A stretch of 64,000 nt of DNA from Triops longicaudatus (Eukaryota; Arthropoda; Branchiopoda; Notostraca; Triopsidae). This document shows positions 11,521-23,044 of the stretch, in pieces. A model generated the notes under the pieces. That model saw only the letters and a program-made list of their open reading frames with translations. It did not search any database and was not told where the DNA came from. Each line of letters starts with the position of its first letter. Position 1 is the stretch's first letter. Location: assembly GCA_022885665.1 (NCBI GenBank), contig JAGQDJ010000052.1, positions 186,001 to 250,000 of the forward strand, given 5' to 3'. A program made the translations under genes and the position numbers.

Positions 11521-11940
11521 ATGACTCGTAAGTATTTACTCACCTTTTTGGTTGCATTCTAATCAAATAAGAGAAACCTACCCTGTACGTTTTCCTCCCA
11601 TCACGTTGACCTGGCTAGCGTATCTGGAACTTTCGATGACGCGCCAAGGCCCAGTTTGACAGATCCGTGTATTTAGTACTACTATTTACTTTTTAAACAG
11701 GTGGCAATCAGCGTGATTTGGCTCGTGCCAAAACCGCGAAGAAGCAAATGGAGGAGCAAAAGAAGAAATCAGCTGCAGAGAAAGACGGCAACAAAGGCCT
11801 AACCTTGGAGCAAAGGAAACAAAGGTACGGAATACGTGCTTCTAACTCGAACTTTGATGTGCTCTTTTTTTCTCAGAGATGCTGACGCGTTAAGACAGAA
11901 GCAAGCCATGAAAGCTGCAGCTGCATCTTCAAATAGCTAA
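11521..11940 (+). CDS. SERF: SERF/4F5 family small basic protein
   Basis: Exons 11521-11527, 11701-11824 and 11877-11940 give a 64-residue protein. It starts MTRGNQRDLARAKTAKKQ, the signature of the 4F5/SERF family, and continues with Lys/Gln/Glu-rich helix-forming sequence (LTLEQRKQRDADALRQKQ) and an Ala/Ser tail. SERF proteins are short, highly charged and largely disordered; in animals they have been linked to promoting amyloid aggregation and to nucleic-acid binding. Length matches the family (about 60 residues). The first coding exon has only seven bases (ATGACTC), so the gene is missed by an ORF search. Phases match at both introns (AG-bounded, GT donors GTAAGT and GTACGG). It is divergent to METTL3. 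Confidence 0.93.
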
Positions 11941-12889
11941 ATGTATCATTTGAAAAATCATCGGGCATTTTTGGCGCAATTTTTTACGCATACCATTCTC
12001 CACTTTTTCGTGACACAAGCTTGGGATTCTGCTGTATGAACTTAATTTTTTCGTGTTGACTCAAGCAGCAACAAAAATACACACAGAGCATCTATCCAAC
12101 AAAACGTTTCTATTTGTCTTTTGCCTTGGGGTGATGCAACAATGGCTTGTAAAGTACGGGATAGGGGAAAAGTCGAACTTCTAGGAAAGGAGAAAGATAC
12201 AGCAAAAGGAAAACTTTTTCGGAGAAACCATTATGTGGTATTCTGTTCACTACAAGTACGTCATACAAAATTATCATTCAATACTTATCACGTTATTAAA
12301 AACCATAGCAAATCGTCCAGTTTGCCTATTTATACCAGCAGCAGTGTTCTCAATCAGGAGTACACAGGCTTTTAGGCGTTGGGGTTTTTACGTTTTAAAC
12401 CCCGTGAGCAAGTATTGCTTCTTTCCTTTCGAGCTATAACATCAGGCAAGAATGTCACCAAAACTCGTCTCAATAATTTTGGCTAAACTAAAAGTAGAAG
12501 ACAAAAGAGTCCTATTCTTGAACTCGAGGAAAAAAAAACTTTCTCTAATAAGAACATCGAGAAAGCAAGTTCGTGCGCCTTTCATTATATTTCAAAAGGC
12601 CTAGTCCTTAATGAAAGTTGTGTTCTTAAGTTAATAAAAATAACACCGAGAAAAGGAATTAAAAAATGGAGACAAAAGGAATAAAACCTAACGTATACTA
12701 GACAAGGAAAGTAACTTTTTCCCCACCTTCCTTCCCATTAAAACTTGGCCCACGTAATAAAAGTACGCACAAAGGGACACAACGTGGCAAAGGTGGAGCA
12801 GAAAAGTTTTACAAATGAGACTTGCTTATCGTTTCTCTTTTGAACGTTAATTACGAAAACTTCTATCTTAGGAGCAACGCTAACAACTT
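11941..12889. other. 3' flanks of SERF (+) and the mutarotase gene (-)
   Basis: These two genes converge here. I see no coding exon; the open frames around 12121-12439 resemble nothing. The sequence is AT-rich with short A runs, as expected for 3' UTR and spacer. Confidence 0.6.
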
Positions 12890-15800
12890 TTACATAACTT
12901 GTAAAACTTGAGATGCTTCAAACGCCGTCCCGGGCAAGAGAATGACGGGCGCCGACACATGGCCCGATTCCACACATACCATGTTGGGAAATTCGTCGTC
13001 ACCGAAGTCGGGGATTTCCCTGGCTTTTTCTACCCATGGGTTCCAAATCACTACAAAATCAAAAAACAATAAATCATATGGATCACAGATTAACCAGTGA
13101 AATTGTTTTCACGGATGTTGAAGGTTTTTACCAGTGTCCGGGAAATTATATTTCTGTAGTCGCATTTTCCGGCCGGAGACCACATTTGTAATAATGTGTT
13201 CCTGTGGCGTATGTTGATAAACCCGGTCGGTGTATTCGCCTATGGTTACAACATCGCGCCCTTCCTGGTAAATCGCACCGTCTCGGGTCTGCAAGCATGT
13301 GTGTGTTACATTTGAACTAAAGTGACAGTAGAAGTACTTTATCGATGAAAGTGCAACCATGCAGGCCGGTTATCTGGCAACGACGAACGTCAGGCACTTT
13401 GAAGTACGTGTGTAACAGCAAATGGAAGCTGAAAGTCGTGTCTTTGGACGGATTGTAAACGCCTACATGGAAATGCAACTCCTTTTCACGTAAGATGAGT
13501 CGGTAAGACAACCGGAACGCATAGTTCCACGTGGCTCGTGTGACTTCATTGTCATGAAGTGTGAAAAGCGCTTCCACATCTCCGGACGGCAATCGATCTG
13601 GCCCTTTTTCTAATTGCCAACGAACGATACGAGCAAATCCGTGCTGAGGACCATAATTCCATGACCCAAATTGCGCTACATGGAAAAACAGGGAGAAAGA
13701 GGACACAAAAATAGCCATTACTCATTTTTCAAAATAAGAACGTCATTTTTGGGGGTGTCATAATTGCCAGGTGAACCGAAACCGTAACCACGAAACCTCA
13801 AATACAATCTGTTTATCGTTCTTGCCCTTTATCTAGCTCACACCTAAGTAAATTTATGACAGATACTTTCTCTTCTCGTCCAAAGAACAAATGCCAGCAT
13901 GAAATATGATCTAGACTTTCCGAAAGCTTGTGTTCCTTACCGCGATTATGCCAACACTTGTTTCGTTTATTTTATTTTCTAGAACGTGGAAAAGTCCTGC
14001 ATAAAGAACTCCTTTGATTGTCTTCTCTTTGTTCCCAAAAAGCGATATGTCCTGGCAAGCTGAAGCCAAAAAGTAAATGTTCTGAGTTTTGCTGATAAAC
14101 GGGTGCTGTGCCAAATGAGCGCAGTTTATCCCGATATAGTAATAATCTCGTTATAATGAACCCGTTTCAAATATACATAAGAGATTTTTCTGGTTCCAAG
14201 AAGTTAGTTACAAAAGAAACTTTGCTGTATAAATTTACTCCCTGTAAAAAAATAGACTTATGTACTTTCTATCATAACGTGTTGCGGTACGACTATCGTA
14301 GCGCCGTTATTCGTAAGAATTCGCGTCGAAGAGTAAATCATGCCTAGTAAGATACGGCTTCTTTGACACGTAGTAGAATTTGCAATTGACGAAGATTATT
14401 ACGATTATTACATCCAGTACAGTTCGCAAATCGTACAGTACGTTTAGTTTAATACAGTAAGTATGATGGGCTTTAAACCTACTTAGGCGTTAAATACGAG
14501 TTCAGATTAGAGAATATGAATTCTGTCCAAATTAATGTCGACTATGAAGCTCTCGAACATTTTGACTCGGAACAAGATTCAAGGAACAATGTGTGAATGC
14601 GGGTAAAGACGAAGGCAAACTCAAGGGCAAGGTCGAAAATGAGTTTTTTTCAGGATAGGTAATGCAATGTGAAACCGGCGTTACTTACGAAAAACGAAAG
14701 GAATTCCACCACGGATAGCCTTCTTTCCGTCGAATACGGCTTGCTTACTAAACAAAAAGAAAACAAATTAGCTGACATTGTATGTGTGCCTTTTTGTGCT
14801 TGCAAATTACTACAGTAATAGTAATAGCGGTTTTAACGTGACAAGATACAAGGTTGGGGTGTAACTTATTGTCGCCAAGGCCAGTGCTATTGGTATTTAA
14901 TACACACCGTGAAGAAATCTTACCTGACAAAAAGCTGTTCCTGGTTATTGACTCTCCAGGAGACGACAGTAGCGCCTGCGCAGATAACAAGAAGAATTAA
15001 CGCAAAAAATTAGCGCAAAAATTAAGTCAGCGGTAAAAAACAAATATATAAGACACTTGAGTCCCTAAAAACACGCCAAGCAGGGCTGCGATGGACCACC
15101 TTGGCTCATTTCTCCCGCTCTACACATCTCATCCATCCTAGTCCCCCGAGCCGCTTCAAGGGGCGTGTTTTTCTACTTGCCGAGTGCAAAAACTGGCAAA
15201 GGCAGACCGAGACAGCCGTTGCAGTTGCTGCAGCTCGAACCGAACGCAGCACCGTAACGGTCGTCGCTCCTTCAAATATGAGAAGAAGGCAGGGTTGTCC
15301 ATTTTTCTCCCTCCTCCTTTGTATCTCCGTTACCAGAAAGGGGAGTTTGAAAAGGGGGCTGGCACTTTTTTAATTTTTTCCCCTCCTAGCCCATGCTCTC
15401 AGGTTTGTCCAAAGCAGAGGGGGAGGAGCTTGGGGCAAAAAACCAAACGAAAGAGCGCAGCCCAAAAGGGGACTCGCATGACATTTGAACGTTCCACATT
15501 GGCAAGAAATTTCAGGTCTGGACAAAACCGAAGTGGTGTAAAAGGCTTAATGGAGTTAAAAATCTAAAGAAGTAAAAGCGACGCCTATTTTTCTTTTACG
15601 GTGACTGTTGCGAGATTGTCTCCCGACCACAACGGGAAAAATTTCGCTTTTTTGCCTATGGAGTAGGAACAGGGAGATGGGGGATCTTTCACGAGATGAA
15701 AAAGGACGGGGGGAAGGACCTTTTCTTATAGTAGTCGTCACAGCATAGCCAACAAGCAGACAGTTGAAAAAACTGGACAGAGAAGCTTTCGGGCTAAAGT

Positions 15801-16826
15801 TGAAGTAAAAGCCACGGGTCGCCAGGGGCTTGGGTTTTTTGTTTTTCTGCTCGTAACGACTTTTTTGAATTAATCGTTCTCAAGAAAATACAAAAAACTT
15901 TGACGACGAAGCAGGAAAGAGACCCCGGAAAAAATAAGCCATCAAATTTCCATGCCATCACGTCCATACAAAAACGCTCTCTAGTCGCGTTTTTAAAGCC
16001 GCCCTCCCCCCAGAAAGAGAAACGAGATGGAGCACAGCAACGACTTTACGCAATGAAAAAGACAAGCCGAGTTATATCTACGTTTCTGTTCTTGGAGTGT
16101 ATCTTACAGGCGAGCGTTTAATGAGTTTTTCATACCAACATTTCTGAAAACCAGCAAAGCTGAAATAAAGAAGCTAAGCCGGTGGATCATATCCAAACGT
16201 TTGAAACTTGGATGGAATAGGTTGAAAGCACGCGAGGAATCCGCGCTTTCACAACCTAAGGAGTATTTTACGCTTGGAGAAAAAATAAGGCCTTGCAGGG
16301 CGCGCCGCGCTGGTGTATCGATATCTGGAAAAAACTGGCAATCGATCCTGACGTCGCGTTGAAATGGTGAGAGAGCTTGAGCGCGCCGCCCCGAAAATAA
16401 AAGCGAAATCGAGAAAATAAAAACATCATAAAAAAGGTTGTGCCTTCGGCGCCGCGCAGCGGACGTAGCCCGTCGCCTTTGCTTATGCCCCACATGGCGG
16501 GCTATTCATAAAAAACGCTGGCCTCGATCCTAGCTGAAACAGCGCGTTAGACGAAAGAGATATGTCGAAAAAATTGTACACCGAAAGTTAGAAAAAGAAT
16601 TGTACAAAGAGAAATTTGTGTAAGTAGGAAACATGTCGGTAGACACAAGATTTCAAATTTTGTTACGTCACTCAATTAAAAACCACCACGTACCAACCGA
16701 ATGTTTTTTTTGTGAAAAAGGGAAATCATTACCATGTAGATTAATGGTGCACGTCGTATTATTGCCACGGTCCAAAACCACTACACTTGTAGGCGCAGCC
16801 ATGGACGAAGACGAGGACGAATACAT
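12890..16826 (-). CDS. Glucose-6-phosphate 1-epimerase (D-hexose-6-phosphate mutarotase)
   Basis: Aldose-epimerase fold enzyme of the YMR099C/DUF type, expected to interconvert alpha and beta anomers of hexose 6-phosphates in the cytosol. Exons: 16733-16826, 14924-14975, 14689-14747, 13338-13675, 13132-13288, 12890-13050, for 286 residues with all phases matching. The first exon reads a Ser run then SVVVLDRGNNTTCTINLHG and continues in frame into ATVVSWRVNNQEQLF after a 1757-base intron. Family landmarks: KAIRGGIPFVFPQFGSW, GPQHGFAR (His80, a likely catalytic residue), LHGCTFIDKTRDG, and WNPWVEKARE followed by DFGDDEFPNMVCVESGHVSA (Glu261 is the likely catalytic base by family analogy). The predicted start is the ATG at 16824-16826, with an in-frame TAA two codons upstream; a second Met (Met9) could also serve. 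Confidence 0.92.
14137..14470. repeat. pogo/Tigger-like repeat fossil inside mutarotase intron
   Basis: Within the intron 13676-14688 the sequence contains CTCGTTATAATGAACCCG and, nearby, CGTACAGTACG and AATACAGTAAG. These are typical of Tigger-type termini (ACAGTAGAA plus CTCGTTATAACGAA). No transposase frame survives and the borders are not defined. Confidence 0.25.
14976..16732 (-). other. Large intron 1 of the mutarotase gene
   Basis: This 1757-base intron is bounded by a GTAATG donor at 16732 and a GCAG acceptor at 14976 on the minus strand. It holds no recognisable exon. It contains a pyrimidine/purine-skewed stretch around 15100-15560 and GC-rich patches near 16300-16460. Its size is unusual compared with the roughly 50-200-base introns of the neighbours, so it could hold regulatory sequence. 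Confidence 0.7.
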
Positions 16827-18366
16827 GGCTTAATTTAGGAAAAATTAACCAACTACGCAAAAGAAGACTTTCTTTTATAATTCAAATCCAAGGTGAGGTG
16901 AAATACTGTTTGCACCGTGAAATTCCGTGGACCACTAAACCCCCAGCGCGCGAGAATTGAGGAAATTATGAGTCGTTGCCTATTACGCTACCAGACTAAC
17001 TCCCAACTCACGGCTGTCGATTCACGTTCGTAACTGCGGTACGGAACGGACTCGTTGGGTATACGTGGCGGGAGTGGAGTGTATATATGTGTGTGTCTCT
17101 CGATGTCCGAAGCTAAGATAGATGGAAAGCAAAGTCCACGCTTCACGCTCTAGACGAGTAGTGCGCTCTGGGCCCTGCGGGACAAGTGCAGCCTTTATCG
17201 CCCACTTGCTTGCAGTGCTCAACTGCGGCGCTGTTGTGTAACGCAATATTCACGCTCAATTCCTGAAGCGTGAATCTCTTCGGTTTCTAATGCGTTTTCT
17301 CGCTCCCCCTACTAGTCCTTTTTGACACGTTTTTCCCCAATTCACAATACACTTGTTAGCTCCCTTTCTTTTCCCAATTGAGCTTCACAGAACGCTGTTA
17401 ATTTCCCACATTTCAAACATCCCTCTCAAAATCCACTTGGTAAATGAACTTGACGCTAAACGAGACATTTACTTTTGACAACAAGATAGACGGGGGTCAG
17501 ATCTTTCAAAGGTGGACGTTTTAGCCCCGGGCATGGGTTAGCAAAATCCCTGCAAAACTGGATCTGCCGACTTTTCGCAATTCATTCGTTACGGTTTTCC
17601 GACCCTTTTTTGCGCTTGGGAAGGGGTCGGAGCTGTCAGTCACAGGGCCTATAACGTTAAAAAAAGGAACGCGAACCCCTTTATCATCCTTTCGCCAAAG
17701 CACACCGCCGGTGGCCAAAAATGCCCCCCAATTTGCTAATTCAGCAGACTTTTGGCAAGATTGCGAAAAAAGGGGATGAATAAAAAATAAACTTGGACGT
17801 CATAAAAAAGGTCTGGGTCCTTTTTCGGGGATAGGATCTTGCCTGAGGGGAAACTACGTCCTTGTGAAACTGTAATAGGAGCTATTGTTTGCATAATTAA
17901 AACGGACGTCTCACAAAAATAAGAAGCTGCAGTGAAGTGTAATATTAATGGTAAATAGCCTGGGGACGCCCTATGGGGGGAGCTCAATGAATAGTACATT
18001 GTGGGATTCTATCAAGCCAGTGCGCATGGATAAGGGCGTGTGCCGTGGGTAAGCGCAGGCGTGGGCGTGTCATTGTATTCCGGGCTCGGAATGCCAGCAC
18101 TACCGGCTGTTAGTGGAGCCGTCTAGTATCAACCTGCCAGCGAAAGTTGGGTCTGTGACCCCGTGTAGCGTTTTTAAGTTACCTTTTTGGGGAGAAAAGG
18201 GATCCTTTCTTTGCCATTTTTCCCCCGTTTTTACAAGTGGTTATTTAGCTCATAGGGGACGGACCGCTGAAAAAAAAAACTCGAACAAATTTTAGTGCTT
18301 AGAAAGACCATTTATTGTCTGTGTGGTAGCGCTGTAGCGAATCTGTAAGCGAGTTCCGCTCAAGGC
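16827..18366. other. Shared upstream region of mutarotase (-) and FERM gene (+)
   Basis: 1540 bases separate the two divergent start codons. No coding exon is supported. Short TG/TA microsatellite-like sequence occurs at about 17075-17100. No convincing TATA box or operator was identified. Confidence 0.5.
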
Positions 18367-21300
18367 ATGTTGCGATTAGGTAGCAAAAGTGATGTGAACT
18401 CGGAACACAAATGCACGGTTCGGTTACTGGATGATAACGAAGTTTTTGAATGCGAATTTCAGGTTAGAAAACCAAACATCCCTTGGATTTCTTTCGGTTC
18501 TTTCCTCCTTTCATTAAGCTAGTTTACGTTGCCAAAAAAAAAACTAGCTATCATAAAAGTGTTGCCGAAGTATATCGAGTGTACTAAGCTTAACGGGCAA
18601 AGTAACCGTTGTGGTTTGCGTATTGATTCTTGCGTGGCTCTAGTGAGCTCCAGCAACCCGACTGCACACCCTACATAGCGCGTTTTGTGCCCCGCTTGCC
18701 TGTGGGATCCTGCCGTCTGTGTAGCGCCCAAAGAGGCTTTTTCCTCTTCCTCTCTCGCAGCTTCCTAGGACAGTCCCGTATATTATGGCACATGCATGCA
18801 AGCTTAGACGAGTTTCCTTCATTAAATCGCTTCACAATGCTACCTTGTTGACGTCTATGGCTTAATTTCCTTTCTTGATCTTTTCCGGAATCATTGGGGC
18901 TTTCCCCTCGTCTGTTTTTGTTCTATTTTTCGACCCCTTGTCTCTAGCCGCGGCACAAAGCCCAATTCTTACTGGATTTTATCTGCCGGGAGTTGAACGT
19001 CGAAGAAAAGGACTACTTCGGGCTACGCTACGTCGATCACCGAAAGCACCGAGTAAGTTTTCTCCTCTATTCTTTTACCGTGTTCAAATCCATAACAGTG
19101 AAGTAAACTGATACTTTCTCCGCGCCATTTACTGCTGGGGTGGGCTTAGCGATGGATGGACTTGACAAAATCAATAATGAAGCAAGTCAGAGGTATACAC
19201 AGATAACCGATTCTTTTCTCTATATGCCTGCCAGTTTTAACCCTTTTGTTTTCCCCCCTGATTTGCCCACAGATATGAGTCCTATCGTCGTCTGCTTTCG
19301 GGTCAAGTTTTACCCGCCAGAACCGCAGAGATTGAGGGAGGAGACGCGGACGTTACTATACCTCCAATTAAAGCGTGATTTGCAGCATGGACGGCTTTAT
19401 AGTCCCGGACCGGGAAACGAAATGGCCATGCTTGTCGCCCTTGCAACCCAAGGTACTATTTCAATCCGGGTTTCCTTCGGAAACTTGTCCAAAATAAAGA
19501 GAAAAAGGGAGCCAAATAACCCCTTGCAAGAAAAGTTATTACGGTTATATTTCGTCTTGTTAGTGGAGTTGGGCGACTATGACGCCGAGCGACACCCACC
19601 AGGATATATTACTGCCTTACGACCAGTACTGCAGCTGACAGAGCGCTTAGAAGCCGAGGTCGAATCCTTGCATCAAGCTGATTCGGGGGGCGTGGCCAAT
19701 TTGAGTCCAGCACAAGCAGAAATGGCTTTTCTGCGAAGAGCGTGTCTGCTCGATACCTTTGGGATCGATCCGCATCCCGTTAAAGTACGGCACTGACACG
19801 AAAAACCGGGATTACTTTTTCCGCATTAATCTAATGAATTAATGCCGTTAGGCGGGGAAGCTAGCGATGTTAATGATTTTTGGGTTGTTTCTATTTGTGT
19901 CTGAAGGATGCCAGGGGGATTCAGCTGTACTTGGGTGCCAATTACAGTGGAGTCCTAACATTCCAAAATGGTCGAAAAACACACCATTTTCGCTGGAACG
20001 AGGTGTCGAAGCTCAATTATGAAGGAAAGATGTTCATCGTTCACTTGGCCATTGCAGAGGTAAGTCAACTGTTTTTCCCCCCTCCAGGGCAGGGTTATGA
20101 GACAAAAAAGTTCATACAGAGGAATGTGTACGTGGCCGAATTGAAAATGACCTTCTACTCTTCTTGATTGCATAACCGTGGGACATAATATTACAGGATG
20201 CAAGGACCAAAGTAAGAATTATTACACGTTAATCTGTCCCAACATCCCACTTAATGTCATACCCCTGCGTTAGAAAAAACACACCGTGGGGTTCAAATGT
20301 GCCAATGCCACCGCCTGTAGGCTTTTATGGCGGAGCGCGGTAGAACAACGCCTTTTTTTCACGTAATTATTATCTATATGTCCTTAACAAAATATCTACT
20401 TTGCAAGTGTACAGGTTAAGTTCCTCGTCAGAAATTCCTGCTGTTGTTACCGGAGGAAGTTTTTTCTCTCGTGGGTCCAAAGTTCGATACTCAGGGCGTG
20501 TAGAACGAGAATTGTCCGAAGATTGGGTTCGCCAGGTACAAATATATTATTCAGTTTTTATTTCTTTTACACTTTAAAAATTCGACACAACGAAGTTTTA
20601 TGTGAATGTAATCTTCAGCAAGAACAATCTGGGTTAAACAAATCCTCGGTCTAGATTACCGATTTCCGGTGTCGGGTAAAAAACGGTTAAAGCGTATATA
20701 GCGTACTTTCCTTGATTTTCTTATAGCCTAAAACGGCAGCTAATCCAACCTGCATTTCCATGGACATCTTAATCATGGTTTAAAAGTGATGTTAACGCTT
20801 TTTCACACGTTAACCATGACTCAATTGTAAATGGAAACGCAAGGATTAAGCTCCAATCCTGGTGGGTTAATGCGTAATAGCGTTAAGGTCACGGTGGACA
20901 CAAAATTAGTTTTATTCGGAATTCGATCAGAAGCTAATACGTTCCATCGTTATCTTAAGCTGGGTCTTCTGGTCACACTAACCCAAATTAAATAACAGTA
21001 ATGGTAACGAAGCCTTGCTCATACAATTCTCTGAAAATTAGGCAAACGCAAGACGAGCTCCGCACTTGTCTCGAAGGTCTTTCAGCGTACCAGTATCAGC
21101 AAATAGCCACGAAGAAGGTGAAAGTCCCAAAATAGGAGAACGTTCCTGTTCTGATTCCTTTTATTAATTGTTGCAGTACTGCCAAGGAATCAATCTATGA
21201 TTGAACACGTACCTGACGACAGCAGCGCCAAAAATAACTCCGCGGACGACACGGATATTGAAGAAGAGCTGAAATCCGAAGTTGCCGAGCTACGTTCAAA

Positions 21301-22051
21301 ACTTACAGAAGACGGCTCCTCCTTGAGTACTCGGACTTCCTCCACCACTTTCGGCCCCAGTGGCGACCCTGGTGTAGACTATCGTGATTCTTTCGACCAA
21401 TCCTCGAGTGGCAGTCAAGCCGAGTCAGATTTAGCTAACTCGTTCATTGACCACTTCGGTCCCCCGAGTCACGAGCTCGAGGTTGATTTTTACGGCTACA
21501 ACGAGAGTTTAGCCCCACCTCAGGAGTACGGTGCTACTTACCGTGCCGAGTATTACAACCACAGCCCGCGGCAAGTCCAGCGCCGGAGCCACAGTCGCCT
21601 GAGCGGCAACCCTTCGGAACTCACCCCGCCGTCTTCAGTGGGCGCTAGAAGGCGCCACCCTCGCAAAATGTTACATTTAAGCCCTAGTTTAGCAGTGCGA
21701 CACAACACCCCGGCACAACATCGCGGCTCAGCGCGCCCGTTGGCGCTGCCCGCCCATGATCCTTTAGCCCAACGGCTGGCTGCAGATAAAACCCATTGCA
21801 CGCCCGGGCAAGTTCACTTACCGAGTTCCCGTCGGCCGATACTTCCCCCTTTCCGTCCCTTTCGCCTTTTCTTTGTCATTTTTGGAGTCGTTTTAGCTTC
21901 CTTTGCTCTTGTCCTGATTGGCATATTTGAATGGGACGCACTCTGGGTATTCAGTGTCCGACAATGGCCCGAATTACTGCTGCTTCGCCGCGTGTATTAC
22001 GATCCTTTAAGAAACTTCCTTGTACGCCTCATGGCCCACGGAACGCGTTGA
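18367..22051 (+). CDS. FRMD3/FRMD5-like FERM domain protein with C-terminal membrane segment
   Basis: Membrane-cytoskeleton linker of the protein 4.1 superfamily. Exons: 18367-18462, 18948-19052, 19150-19192, 19273-19452, 19564-19784, 19907-20059, 20274-20362, 20415-20535, 21042-21117, 21177-22051, for 652 residues; every junction keeps phase. F1 lobe: CTVRLLDDNEVFECEFQ, then NVEEKDYFGLRYVDHRKHR. F2: VKFYPPEPQRLREETRTLLY, LQLKRDLQHGRL and ELGDYDAERHPPGY. F3: DARGIQLYLGANYSGVLTFQ and LNYEGKMFIVH. The FERM-adjacent segment has GSKVRYSGRVEREL. The last exon adds a Ser/Pro-rich tail from residue 362 and one hydrophobic segment at about 592-612 (FFVIFGVVLASFALVLIGIF). FRMD3 and FRMD5 share this single C-terminal membrane helix. 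I cannot choose between them, and the arthropod gene may be the single ancestor of both. Confidence 0.92.
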
Positions 22052-23044
22052 AAACTTACCAGGACATATCAATTCCCTCTTTTTTTTGTCCTCTCAAGTT
22101 TTTGCAACAATTACACCCCCAACCACGTTACAATCATTCGAATAATATGTTCATTTTGAAAATTTCATATTCCCTTTTTGGCGTCCCTTCAGCACAAAAC
22201 CAGCCCCATCCATGAAACAAAGAAAAAATGGCAAAAAACAAGAATTTTCTTATGCTCAAGAACCTTTCCCTTTTTTCTGCCTTGGATTGCCTTTTTTAAC
22301 GAACTCGCCGCATGCTAAAAAAATCATTTTAAAACGGAATGGCATGGGAATTTTACTATTCATTCACGATTTACCAGTACGTTCCAAATACAAGTGAAAA
22401 AAGGCCAACGTGGAGAGTGCACTCGGGCTACGCTTATTACAAAACAAGGAATAAGAAACACGCACAGAAGGTCGTGTGCACTTTTGGACGTACTCTTGTG
22501 TGTGTGGTGGTGAAAACACGCCACCCATTTACAGAAAACATTCCTTATTGTTGGAAAACATTAAAAACCATACCATACTAACACGATTATTCACAAACCA
22601 CTTAGTCTTCACCCTTTACACAACAATAATCTCAAATAGTTCGTTATACGTCACATCAGTTGGCTTGTATGACCCAGGAAATACCCACGTACCCACTTAT
22701 TCTTCACTGGGCGGCAGCATCGGGGGACTTTTGGAAATAGGACAATGAAGTCAAAAAGGATTGTCAACTTCTTTCTCATAGCGGGATCCCCAAACTCACT
22801 CTAAACATAAAAACTGTAACGTTACATAAAAACCCCTAAAAAGGAGTGCTCCTAAAAAGTGGGTACATTATTCTTCCGAGACAAGATCATTTACTCTAAA
22901 AAACAAGGGAGACTCTTTTTTTTTTCTTCTTTCGTAAAAACGAGCAAATATGGAAAGACTCCTAATTCTATCTCATTTTTTTAAAAGAATCCTAAAATAA
23001 AAATTGTGACAAAAAGTACTAGTAGGAAATGGATCCTTCAAAAT
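22052..23044. other. 3' flanks of FERM gene (+) and ARNT (-)
   Basis: The two genes converge, their stop codons 993 bases apart. The sequence is AT-rich without a supported exon, and consists most likely of the two 3' UTRs and a short spacer. Confidence 0.6.

Noticed and set aside
15101..15567. Two overlapping plus-strand frames in purine/pyrimidine-skewed DNA
   Set aside because: They lie in the mutarotase intron, consist of low-complexity Ser/Arg/Pro and show no family similarity.
16633..16833. Plus-strand frame of 66 codons ending in an acidic DEDEDEY stretch
   Set aside because: It is antisense to the first exon of the mutarotase gene; the acidic end is the complement of the Ser-coding run. 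The minus reading fits a known fold and splice phase.
19083..19092. GTTCAAATCC, resembling a tRNA B box
   Set aside because: No matching A box or cloverleaf lies upstream; the preceding sequence is a FERM exon and its donor.
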